Source: Botryosphaeria dothidea
Taxonomy: Eukaryota > Ascomycota > Dothideomycetes > Botryosphaeriales > Botryosphaeriaceae
Direction: 5' to 3'
Assembly: GCA_011503125.2 (NCBI GenBank)
Contig: WWBZ02000040.1
Coordinates: forward strand, 124,001 to 188,000
Length of the DNA stretch: 64,000 nt
The position numbers were made by a program, and so were the translations under genes. This document shows positions 53,107 to 62,719 of the stretch, one piece after another. The notes beneath the pieces were generated by a model. That model searched no databases and was not told where the DNA came from. It worked only from the letters and a program-made list of their open reading frames with translations. How positions within the stretch are numbered: position 1 is the first letter of the stretch; each line of letters starts with the position of its first letter.

Positions 53107-54247
53107 ATGGGTCTTACCACGACGCCAGATCTGGAGAACTATCTCCGTTCCCAAGGAATGGAGTATGCTTCAGTCGAGCCACTCAACGGAGGGACAGCCA
53201 ACTTTGTCTGGCGCTTGACACTGCCATCCGGCGAGACAAGAGTAGCAAAACACGCAGAGCCATACATCAAGAACAACCCAGCCTTTGCCTTCAATGTCGA
53301 CCGCATGTCATTCGAGGGCAACGCCCTCGCCTTGCTACCACAAACACTGAGCACGTAAGTCTTGCAACTACACACGAGAAGCTGAAGTATTCCTCTTGAT
53401 GCCCCGATCACCAAACATCAAGCCCCTTTTCTTTCTGACAGATCCACTGACCTCCACCAGCACCCAACTCACCCCAACCGCCCCAAGCGTCCGCATCCCC
53501 ACTCTCCACCACTTCGATCCAGACGCCCACATCCTCATCATGGATGACGCCGGCCTCCAAAACCTCAAAGCCTGGTACCCAAACACCCCCGCCTCCGCCA
53601 TCCCAGCCGTCGGCGCCGCCCTGGGGACCTGGCTCGCCCAACTCCACCACCGCACGCGCAACCTCCGCAACGCTGACAACATCACCGCCAAGAACATCTA
53701 CCGCTACGCCTACTCGAACCTGTCTTCCGCATTCGCCAAGTACGGGCTGGATGACGCCCTCGCGCAGGAAATCGACGAGGAGTTCGGCGCGAAGCTTGCG
53801 ACGGACGACGTGTGCGTGTGTCACGGGGATTTCTGGACGGGGAATATCCTGGTCAATGAGGGGGAGGACGGCAGCACGACTTTGAGTGTGGTAGACTGGG
53901 AGATGACGCGCCGCGGGACGGGGGCTACGGATGTCGCGCAGTTTGCGGCGGAGGCGTATCTGCTGGACCACCTTTGCGGTGGAAAAGGGTTGACTAAGGC
54001 GTTCCTGGAGGCGTATGTGCAAGCGGTGAGGGAGTACGAGTGGGTGAATGAGGAGTTTTTGAGGAGGCTGGTGGTGCATTTTGGTGTGCATGTGGCGTTT
54101 TGGCCTACGCGTGTGGAGTGGTGCGATGAGGAGCAGACTGGGGATCTTGTCAGATTGGGAAGGGAGCATTTGGTGAGTGGGCGGAGTGCGGATTGGGAGG
54201 CTGTAAGGCAGGGACCGTTGGCACCTGTGGTTGTGCTCCTTAGCTGA
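53107..54247 (+). CDS. Phosphotransferase (APH/choline kinase-fold) family protein
   Basis: Exons 53107-53354 and 53461-54247 (106-bp intron) give 344 aa. The acceptor at CACCAG (53455-53460) is the one that keeps frame; a nearer CAG does not. The kinase-like fold shows NGGTANFVWRL (glycine loop), VAKH (ATP Lys), the catalytic HGDFWTGNIL (HGDxxxxN, about residue 204) and the metal Asp in VVDWEM. These small-molecule kinases include methylthioribose, fructosamine and aminoglycoside kinases. The SLEDYL-like start and general layout do not decide the substrate. It is probably cytosolic; no signal is seen. Confidence 0.88.
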
Positions 54248-54575
54248 GCCAGACCAGCTTTCACGTTGCATTTGGTTTTCCTGCATAAATAGATGTGCCG
54301 CATTGCTCCTTTTCTACGTACGGCCTTTCTCCTGGAAGAGGCAACGTATCCGAAGTGCTTCGGATGTAAATGCCCTCGGTCTTTCTGAGAATCAACGCTC
54401 AACCTACTACTTCAATCTGGAAGCGTCCTCTCATGTCGTGAGATTTGAAACTGAAATCATGCTTAAGCCAGCCCTCCTGCCTTTGCTAGCTTTTGAACGC
54501 CAAATGATATCCGTATGCCGAAATTCTCATAACCAGTAACCACATCACCTTCGTTCCCTTCTCAAGTGGATTTCT
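54248..54575. other. Intergenic, convergent 3' flanks
   Basis: About 330 bp with no supported gene. Confidence 0.5.
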
Positions 54576-55916
54576 TTAGCCCTCAGTCTCATCACGGTTC
54601 TGAAGGTAGCCCTTGTCCACAGCGTAGCTGGTGTTCATGCCGCTTATATCGATGCCGTTAAGGCTGTCGTTATCGCTGTCGTCGCTCACATCCCAGTCGG
54701 ACACATCAGAAGCCCCCCACTGTTCGCCCCTCAGTTGACTTTTGGAGAGACTGTACCTTTTCCAAGCATTTCCATCTCCTTGAGTATGAAAATGGCTCTT
54801 AACACTTCGTCGACGCTCTTCATTGGCTCTGTTCTCCCCTTTGAGGCGCTTCTGGACCACTCCTGTCACTCTTGGTGACTTGCGCCTCACAGGCTGCAGA
54901 AGAGACTTTCCCTTATCGTTGTCGTGACATTTGATTTCGAGTACTCGATCCTTCTTCCTCTTCCAAAATCCATTATATAATCCTACGTCATGGCGGTTGT
55001 GGACCTGGATGTTGCGGGTGCCGAGCTGATCGCCATTCTTGAGGAGTCTTGAGCGGAGGAAGCTTACGAAAGCGACCATGCGTCCCACGTCGTCGCTGCT
55101 GTGAGTGTATCTTCCCGAATTTGCATTATTGTAGCAGACGGCCAAGGACTTGAGTTTTGGTAATCGGAGGAGAACATCAACCCATTCCAGGTCATAGGGC
55201 CAAGGCAGTTTACGGAGATCCGGAGGCTCTCCTATAAATTGGAAGGAGAGATGCTCGAGCTGAGTCAAGTTCGTATTGATAACTTCGACCATGGCTAACA
55301 GCCGGTGGGTAATGATCGCGTCACCAGTCTGGGGGCACTTAGTGCGACTGCGGATACGGGGCTGTATCTCAATTTCAAGTGACCTGATGTATCCCAGAGT
55401 ATAAGACGTCCGATCCTGCAGAAAAGCACAGCACACGGAAGGTGGCAGCCGCCGGTAATGCAACACACCAGGGAAGCAGAACTTGTTTCGCAGGTAGAAT
55501 ATTCTGGTAGCTTCATGATAAACCTGGTTGTTGATCAGGAAGATACTGATGTAGTCTGAGAGATCCGATCTGGTCCTGATTTTGTAGCTCATTTTGTACT
55601 CAATTGTCCCCTCATTTCTGTGCAACGACGCAATGAAGGTTCCGCGTTGCTTCACGGGTATCTTTGAGCTCTTGACGCTAAGTGTCGAGTCGGTTGTGAC
55701 TTTTCTGGCTATACATTTCACGTCGCCGCGTACTAGCATGACCGCGTAGATCATATCCCGAAGTTCCCTTGGAAGGTCCAAAAACGGGAAGTAACAGGAG
55801 CGGGTGAGGAGTAATTGAGCAGGCATTTTTCGTTGGTCTGTGTGAGTTTGGCGGTGGGGCACGCCGTCGAAGTGACCGTGCTCAATCGTCGTAGACTGCT
55901 TGTGCGGATCAGCCAT
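54576..55916 (-). CDS. F-box/DUF7730-like hypothetical protein
   Basis: An intronless 446-aa frame from ATG 55916. After ~40 residues it shows FLDLPRELRDMIYAVMLVRG, the F-box-like start of many fungal proteins. INNQVYHEATRIFYLRNKFCFPG follows, the 'R-x-I-x-x-E-A-x-x-x-x-Y' block of DUF7730-type proteins. The C-terminal third is Lys/Arg- and Asp-rich (DVSDWDVSDDSDNDS) and of low complexity. Such proteins are expanded in ascomycetes and of unknown role, possibly substrate adaptors. The intact frame contrasts with the broken relative at 36949-37720. Confidence 0.75.
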   Translation of the reverse strand: MADPHKQSTTIEHGHFDGVPHRQTHTDQRKMPAQLLLTRSCYFPFLDLPRELRDMIYAVMLVRGDVKCIARKVTTDSTLSVKSSKIPVKQRGTFIASLHRNEGTIEYKMSYKIRTRSDLSDYISIFLINNQVYHEATRIFYLRNKFCFPGVLHYRRLPPSVCCAFLQDRTSYTLGYIRSLEIEIQPRIRSRTKCPQTGDAIITHRLLAMVEVINTNLTQLEHLSFQFIGEPPDLRKLPWPYDLEWVDVLLRLPKLKSLAVCYNNANSGRYTHSSDDVGRMVAFVSFLRSRLLKNGDQLGTRNIQVHNRHDVGLYNGFWKRKKDRVLEIKCHDNDKGKSLLQPVRRKSPRVTGVVQKRLKGENRANEERRRSVKSHFHTQGDGNAWKRYSLSKSQLRGEQWGASDVSDWDVSDDSDNDSLNGIDISGMNTSYAVDKGYLQNRDETEG

Positions 55917-56505
55917 GTTGCTTTACCGTCTTTTGGGGAGGCAGTTGTCGCTATGTGTTGCCCTGGGTGGTTGTTTGGAGCTGGGAGGTTAGGGATTGTG
56001 TGTCGTGGTGAGGTGCGAACAGATGCTCGAGAGAAGCTACGAGAGGGCAGGCGCGCTAACCTAATCTGGGTTTTGGTGAAATCCAGGGTCCTCAGCGACG
56101 ATCTGTCTACATTCTCACTGAACTCATTCGAAGGAAGTGACAGGGCTGAGCCAATATAGGGTAAGATCTCTAGGCCAGTACGATTCCCAAGCACGCAACT
56201 TGTGATACCCATCAACACAAATACATTGACAGGGAAGAAATTCTCTCACCGCCCAAGCGCACAGCACCAGAAAGCGAGTCATAACCAAACTTGAATTAGT
56301 GTAAGGGGATGGCGGGTTTTTTTGACCGAAGCACATAGGAAATCGACTGCATTTGCCGAGTATCGCCTTCAAATAAAACTTTCATCTTTCCGCAACTGTA
56401 TTCAATCATCGTGAATTATTTGCTCCTTTCAGAGCTTGAACTGAGACTCACCTCGATGAAAGCCCGCCTGCTGCAGAATCTTCCCCGGCAATCTCCTGCA
56501 TTCAG
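55917..56505. other. Intergenic region
   Basis: 589 bp upstream of the F-box-like gene; no supported gene was seen. Confidence 0.45.
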
Positions 56506-56954
56506 TTATTTAATTTTACGCTCTACTTCATCAATGGTCTCCCCATAGAGATGCTGCAAGAATCCGTCCAGTCCTCGGCGGTCCCAGTGTAGATGACATT
56601 TGTCGTCCTCTCGTCAACTGACGAGAGTCTGATGTGCCCGTGACAAACTTTCACGGCGAGCGATGGCTCCAAAATCCGCCAGGCCAAAGCATGGTTGTCT
56701 CTATCAAACAGCTCCAGGCGCTCAAAACTGGAGTGGTCTGAATTTTTGAACTTCATCGTCCGCGTTGATCCCAGACCATGGCCGTCCAGTTTCACCCATT
56801 CGATATCAGGGTAACAGTTTGTCTCGGCTCCCGGTTGCGAGACGAAGGCCCATACATCTTTGATTGGGATATTGAATGTCTTAGAAACTTCTTTGACCTT
56901 ATTGTCGGTCGTGATGACAGGGGTTTTCCAGGTCGCATATACCCGTCTTTTCAT
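56506..56954 (-). pseudogene. SRPBCC (polyketide cyclase/START-like) protein with a frameshift
   Basis: From ATG 56954 the frame gives a START-fold/SRPBCC-like sequence: FNIPIKDVWAFVSQPGAE (first helix), KLDGHGLGSTRTMKF and LELFDRDNHALAWRILE. At about 56575, just after TGTAED, the frame leaves the expected sequence. The missing C-terminal helix (DGFLQHLYGETIDEV, ending at a TAA at 56506) is in a neighbouring frame. One lost nucleotide would explain it. This helix normally closes the hydrophobic pocket, so the protein as read would be truncated and altered. A sequencing error is possible because only one break is seen. Confidence 0.6.
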
Positions 56955-57027
56955 ATTGAGTTAGTCTCGGGACTCCAGAGTCATGGTTTGGCTTTGGCAT
57001 ACTGTATCTGGCACTGGGCTACGGAAG

Positions 57028-57453
57028 TCACTCTTCTGACAAACATCTTTGAATTTGAGGCCTTGTGGATAGCAAAAGAATAGCTGGCATGCCAACTGTC
57101 ATTTCGTAGTTTTGGAAGATCTTATAGAGAAAGTAGTGATCGCCACGCCGGAGCTCGAATTTCTTGTAGGAGAAATCCCCGATCTCCGAGATCCCGTAGA
57201 CATTCCATGGCATGATACTTCTTATACTCGGATTGAACTTAATTGGCACTGGGATTCTCCTCTGATTTGTTAGAAATACTGCGAACGCCTCATTAGTCAG
57301 ACTGAAGACAAGGCGCAAGACACAAAACAAATGATCTAAGGCTTGGAACGGCAAAGCATCTACCCCCATTAAATCAAAAGACCTGAGTACCTGAAACAAG
57401 CATAGTTCAGGTGGATGAAATGATCGCTTCAAGGATGAATTTGTAATCAACAA
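57028..57453 (-). CDS. Possible hypothetical protein or gene remnant
   Basis: A 141-codon frame without an ATG at its left edge. Parts look protein-like (PIKFNPSIRSIMPWNVYGISEIGDF, FELRRGDHYFLYKIF) but no family is recognised. It may be an exon of a decayed gene near the SRPBCC pseudogene. Confidence 0.25.
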   Translation of the reverse strand: MLITNSSLKRSFHPPELCLFQVLRSFDLMGVDALPFQALDHLFCVLRLVFSLTNEAFAVFLTNQRRIPVPIKFNPSIRSIMPWNVYGISEIGDFSYKKFELRRGDHYFLYKIFQNYEMTVGMPAILLLSTRPQIQRCLSEE

Positions 57454-57804
57454 AGAGACTGTGAAGTCATTTAGTCATGAGTATCATCTCCGGACAGTAT
57501 GACAATGATCTGCAAGGCCAGTTGACTCAAGAGCGAGTCGTTGGACCAATGAGTAGGGTTCGTAATTGTCAAGAAATTTTGGCTACCTTGGTATACGTCA
57601 CTTTGGGGGATCTCGATGATCATTATATCTGCAAGGCAGACTCTGGGGGGCCTTGGTTCTTCAAGGCAGCCGTTGTAGGCGCTTTGCTTTGTGAGCTGGC
57701 AAGTTGCAAGGCAGTCTTTGGGGGCCAACCTGATTTGATTGATGGTCCTTCATTTATTCTTTGCAAATTTATCCTCGAAAGGCTCATTGATTTGCCTTCA
57801 CGTT

Positions 57805-58107
57805 TTAATTGGGGGTCATGTCACTGCACGATGACGGAGACAGACCGGCCGGCCCGAAGCTTATAATGGTGCGCTGGGCGCGGGAGTTCCCGTCTTTCCT
57901 GAAGTAGATCTCGAGCTCTATCTTGAGCCTGGGATAGGCGAGGCTTAGAGCAGAGAGTGAGAGTTGAGATGTAGACATTTCTATTGGTGGTACCAGCACC
58001 CCATTCATTACCACCACGTGGGGTCCGAGCTCCTTCCGCCAATCATCGTGCCAGTGCAACGCTCGCCCGAAATGCAGCATGCTTACTTTGCAGTTATGAC
58101 CATACAT
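57805..58107 (-). CDS. Possible small hypothetical protein
   Basis: An ATG-started 100-codon frame (MYGHNCKVSMLHFGRALHWHD...) with even composition but no recognised domain. It sits among remnants. The support is weak. Confidence 0.25.
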   Translation of the reverse strand: MYGHNCKVSMLHFGRALHWHDDWRKELGPHVVVMNGVLVPPIEMSTSQLSLSALSLAYPRLKIELEIYFRKDGNSRAQRTIISFGPAGLSPSSCSDMTPN

Positions 58108-58533
58108 CCATGTCCTTGGGCTTAGCTCTTCTGGGTGTTGTGAGTAGCTGGGTTTGACCCGTGGTGTTCATCAAGAAGAGTTCATCGGAGGGCATCGTGC
58201 GTTACAAAAGCGTTGCCTAAAGACGCGCCTTCCTATAAGGCGCATATTCAAGGCTTTGCTTACTCTTCTCAACCGCAAGATTATCTAAGGATCGTCTATG
58301 ATGAAATATTTGGGGATTGCCTCGCCTTGGCCAAGGCTGAAAGGGATTGCACATAAAAATGAGCTGCATGATCAGCCTGATATAACCACAAAACACCGTA
58401 AACCCTGTGCTTAGGACCTTTAGTACTATTCGAAATCCGCGACGACTGTTTTCGCAACACTTTAGCTATCCCCCGTCCTGTTCACAAAATCCTGAGGGAT
58501 ATCCTGCCTTCCGACACGACATGGATAATTTAC

Positions 58534-59092
58534 GGCAAGCAAACTTGGAGCAGAGCGCCGAATCTGTGCAGAATCGTCCCGGAGTCCCTCGGTCACGGAG
58601 CTCGCGATCCACGTCTGGCTCCTGTTGTTCCAGCTTGATTGACGCAAAACACCGGAGACATCCTGCCAGAATACCTGATTGAATTGAACACTGGCTCTTG
58701 TGTAGTTCACTGCTGCTAACCGAGATGTTGGCGCGATGTTTGTTTCCTCGATGCCCGAGTGCTGCTTGGGGCTGTCTACTACACCTCCAACGATCGCAGC
58801 GGTCACGACGCAAGCCGTTGCCACAGTGGCCCAGAATATATTTTTTTGACAACAAACCCTTGCCTGGCATCTGAGTGACAGAAGATTCTGTATATGCGAG
58901 CTCGGGAGCATCTTGGCCGTGGAAGGGGTAAAGGTTGGATTCGCATGGCGCTTGTATAACTTCTGGCAGGCTAATCTGTACAAGGCGACGGTGATTGGTG
59001 TGCAGAGAGATCTCACAAAACGAGCTGAATGTGAAATTCGGGACGCCACTGGCAGCCGCAAATGCCCAAGGAGAAGGTGATCTTACCACCAA
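58534..59092 (-). pseudogene. First exon of a membrane-anchored lectin-like protein, inverted
   Basis: On the minus strand this encodes a cytoplasmic DAPELAYTES-type tail, a membrane helix (FWATVATACVVTAAIVGGVV) and a first beta-propeller-like unit (SRLAAVNYT, VFWQDVSGVLRQSSWNNRSQTW). It ends at a good donor (GCC|GTAAAT at 58533). The tail and the membrane helix are in different frames, with the shift at an A7 run (T7 on + at 58841-58847). The remaining units of the same protein type lie on the opposite strand from 59176. The family is probably the fungal fucose-lectin-like membrane proteins (AAL-type propeller). Confidence 0.6.
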
Positions 59093-59175
59093 AGAAAAGT
59101 GTTCGTAAGTATATAGGGAACAATCGATTCTCCGTCATTCGCGTACTAACGAAAATCTTCCTTTTTTTTCTCCAG

Positions 59176-59989
59176 CAAATCAGCCTCTATTTCCTCAACA
59201 AAGCCAACCTTCTTCAAATGATTTATAAGTGGAACGACACAAACACATGGACTCTCAGCAAAGACTGGAGCAACTCATATCCTGCGGACTCAAATACAAG
59301 TATCGGCGCCAGCTGGCTACCATGTCAGGGGTGTTATCATCACGAAGTTGTCGTCCTGCAGAACTCCTCGAATACTCTTCAAATGGCAAACCGGTCTACC
59401 AACGGCTTGATGGTGCCTCTACCAGGAGGGTACCAAACTAAGGGCACGCCTATCAGCCTGGCGCCTGTTATGGTGAAAGGTCAACAACGAATCAACCTGT
59501 ACTCCTACGCCGGAGAAATTCTAGAAGTTTTGTTTGACTCTCCATCAAATTCGACCGAGGATTTGCTAAAGAACAGCCCGTGAGAAGTTGAAAGTATTCT
59601 TGGTGAGTACAGAGGATTCTGCGGCTTGAAAAGTGATGTTGACTTGAGAAAAAACACCAGACTTCACGAACAATATTGGCATGAGCTCTATAACTTACAA
59701 ATACACCGAAGGCAGTTCAACTCTGTATGCTCGAATCTCCATCACCCGGCCTGATTCTGGCGGCGTTTGGACAACACGGAAGAAAGAGATATGGGAGACT
59801 GGCCATGAGCTCGATTCCATGTCGACTGTTGTTAAAGGCTCGGCTATTGCGGCAAACCAGGAGCGCCGCGTTTACGCCATGGCGAAGCGGAATGACACTT
59901 TGGCGCTGGTGGAGTGGGCAATCGATGACGGTGGAAATGCTACGGAGATTGGTCCAGTGAATACCACAGTTCCTGTGGACGGAGACTGA
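59176..59989 (+). pseudogene. Exons 2-3 of the lectin-like protein, opposite strand, with an in-frame stop
   Basis: After a strong acceptor (TTTTTTTTCTCCAG) the frame reads ISLYFLNKANLLQMIYKW, GASWLPCQGCYHHEV and QNSSNTLQMANRS, which are fucose-lectin-like propeller repeats. A TGA at 59581-59583 interrupts it, and an intron at 59603-59660 (GTGAGT...CACCAG) leads in phase to exon 3. Exon 3 (SSITYKYTEGSSTLYARIS, TAIAANQE-like SAIAANQERRVYAMA) runs to a TGA at 59987. Joined to the inverted exon 1 the phases match (GCC|CAA). Confidence 0.6.
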
Positions 59990-60861
59990 TGGCTGCGTGC
60001 ACGTTCTCAAAACGCCTAGTCGGTACGAAAGTATTGGAGAAAGCTCAAGTGTCAACAATTCTGAAGAGGAAAACTCGCTGTGTAAGGAATCAGAATGTGC
60101 AAATGCGGAAAGGATCACACATTTCCAGTCTTGTCCCGCTTTGAGCCGCAGCGCCAGGTTCCACAAGATAAACTCCGCCCAATCTGAACCACACCTTCAA
60201 GGTGTCCTCTCATTCGGTTCTATTACCCTTAGAAGAAGAGGATTTGAAAGCGAAGTTAAACCATTCTGGAGTTTCATGCTCACCTGCGTCATGATGGTAT
60301 GGTTATTCTCTACTGCCGCTCGCAGGCGAACGTAGAACAATGTACTTTGAGTGGATGATTTCCTGCTAAGTCCGTGAGACAAAATCATAACAGCATTTGA
60401 TTCCAAGCTGATCATGGCATATACTCTCGAGCTCGTGACAAGTGCAGAACGTGCGTTAAAGGGACACAACGCCCATCTCTCTCATTGGTAGCTCAGACAA
60501 CAAGCCAGCGCACAGTCCCGACGCACACTCGCAGATCTCACCGCCTCGCGAGTGCTTGAACCAGACCAAGCAGGATCTTCATGACGTGGTTCAGCAGTCG
60601 AATGTTCGATCAAGCCACGTTGACCCTTTATCTGCCGAGCGCATGAGCTGACCCTGGGAGATCTACCGTGGTTCTCGAACCCCCACCCGGTCCAAACTCC
60701 GGACCACGACCCCAAATAAAAGATGAAGAGGACAGCCCTACGCCCAACGTTTCCCCAAGGAAATCCTGCCGGTGCCGTACGTTTTCAACAAGCGACATCC
60801 CGCTGGCAGCACCACCTCGCCCTCGGCACCTCGCAGCACCACCGTGTCCAGCACGCCCACC
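59990..60861. other. Intergenic region
   Basis: No supported gene. The right end is the C-rich 5' flank of the coiled-coil membrane protein, with in-frame codons but no ATG before 60862. Confidence 0.5.
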
Positions 60862-61737
60862 ATGTCCAAACGCTCCACCTTCCTGAGCAAGACGCTCAAG
60901 CGGCTTCCCTCGCACAAGAGAGACTACGAGCGCAAGCTGTCTGAAGCCTCGCAGAAGCTGCAAGCCGCCGAAGAAGAGCTGTACCACCACCGGCGACAAG
61001 CGCAGCTCGACCGCAAAAAGACCGACGAGTGCCAGCGCGAGCGCGAGCGCGACGCCGTCAAGGCCAAGTACGACCAGCTGCAGATCGTCGTCGGGCGGTA
61101 CGCAGCGGACATGCGGCAGCTCAAGCTGCTGCAGGAGAAGACGGAGCCCAAGGACCGGAACGACGCCGCGAAGCTCCGGAAGAAGCTGAATCCGCCGCTG
61201 GAGCGCATCGAGGAGCGCGAAGCCGAGGCGGCTGAGAAGCCGTCGGCAGTCCGCACCGTAGACGCCGCAGTTCGGACGAAGACAGGGGAACCACTGCCGG
61301 TGGTCCCGTACGCGCCGGCGAGTGCTCCTGCCCGGCCGCAGAACAGCTTCACCTGCTCGGCGCGCGTGGCCGCGCTACCGCTCATCCTGCTCCTCTCCAC
61401 CATCACGCGGTTCCTGCAGCGCGGCCCCGTCTACCCGGAGATACTGGATCCGTTCCGGAGGCCCGTATTCGCGCCGGGCTCCGTCATTCAGATGCTGCTC
61501 CTGGACCTGATCGTGGTGACGATTGTCGGCGAATACGCAAAGTACATGTTGCAGCGACGGGTGGCGCACGATCAAGACGACCGAGAGCAACCGGGAGACG
61601 TCGAGACGGGAAGAGCGGCGATCGCTCATTGGAACTTCACCAGGGCTCTGTGCGAAGAAGCGTGTTACGTTCTGCTGCTCGCTAGCATGGCCTTCGCCTT
61701 GCTGCTGTTTGAGCTTGGTCATGTTTTCTGGATATGA
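60862..61737 (+). CDS. Coiled-coil protein with three C-terminal membrane helices
   Basis: The ATG at 60862 (CCACCATGTCC context) gives 291 aa. Residues about 15-105 are highly charged and heptad-like (KLSEASQKLQAAEEELYHH, RDAVKAKYDQLQIVVG), predicting a coiled coil. A Pro/Ala linker follows, then three hydrophobic segments: VAALPLILLLSTITRFL, MLLLDLIVVTIVGEYAKYML and ACYVLLLASMAFALLLF. The frame is open further upstream, but the codons before this ATG lack an initiator with good context. The family is not recognised. The layout would suit a membrane-anchored tether, which is inference. The strong GC3 bias supports it being real. Confidence 0.75.
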   Translation: MSKRSTFLSKTLKRLPSHKRDYERKLSEASQKLQAAEEELYHHRRQAQLDRKKTDECQRERERDAVKAKYDQLQIVVGRYAADMRQLKLLQEKTEPKDRNDAAKLRKKLNPPLERIEEREAEAAEKPSAVRTVDAAVRTKTGEPLPVVPYAPASAPARPQNSFTCSARVAALPLILLLSTITRFLQRGPVYPEILDPFRRPVFAPGSVIQMLLLDLIVVTIVGEYAKYMLQRRVAHDQDDREQPGDVETGRAAIAHWNFTRALCEEACYVLLLASMAFALLLFELGHVFWI

Positions 61738-62719
61738 TTGGTCAGTACGGATGCGGCCATGAGACGAATGACGGAGGGAAGTAATGATTATACATACATT
61801 TAATTAATGGCTTTCGCATGTTCTTTTCCTGGTCATCGAATTTCATTATCAGGGTGGGACGTCATGATGTATCGACAAAGGCCCAGCCGCGGTAGCAATT
61901 TCCATGGGTGGCAGTAAAATTTGGATAAAGGCAAGACTCGAACAAAACGCAGGTCCCCTCGTAAATATCACCACGCCCCGTAGGGCAGCGCCGAGCCAAT
62001 CTCCGGAATAACGGTAATTCAACACACTGGCTTAGCCCTGTCTCCATAAGTGAACAAACAGTGCAAAAGAGGTGGAAGATATCATGCCTACTGTACAAGC
62101 GCAAAGAAGACTTCCTCGCGGAGAAAGAGCCTCGTCTCAAAAAAAAAAAAATCATCTGAGAGCATCGCAACCAACACTATTTGGCCTAATATCCAATCGG
62201 CGTAAAGTGAGATTTGAAATCAACTCCCACAGGAATTCCAGAATGCAAAAAAGTAATTCAACCACCGGCAAAGGGGGACAATGCTCTTCTCTCCTACCAA
62301 TTTTTGATAACCAACAAGCTCATTCGGTAGCAAGGTGCAAAGCCATTTCGCTCAGCCTGCAGGGGAAAAAACAAGCAGGACGCTACTGAATCTTTGCGCA
62401 GCTTGCTACCGGCGATAAAAGAAAACCATCAACTGTGAAATTTGACACATGTAGAAATTCGGCAAACAAGGGCTCAAGGCACTGCGCTAACCCTGTTTGA
62501 TAGAAACGCCAGTCGCTTGGGGGAATGTGAATAGGCAGAAACCAATGGCAAGACCCATGCTGTACAAGAGCCGACAACCCAACTACATGAATGAGAACAA
62601 CACATGACGCAATGCAAGTAGGGACGAATCCAAATTGGTTCGGTCGTAAGCAAGTTTGAAAAAAGGAAAGGGAGAAGTAAGAGACTCGTTCGCCGTCATT
62701 CGGATCAACGTAGTCGACT
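61738..62719. other. Intergenic, convergent 3' flanks
   Basis: 982 bp with an A12 run at 62139 and A/T-rich stretches. Nothing coding is supported. Confidence 0.5.
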
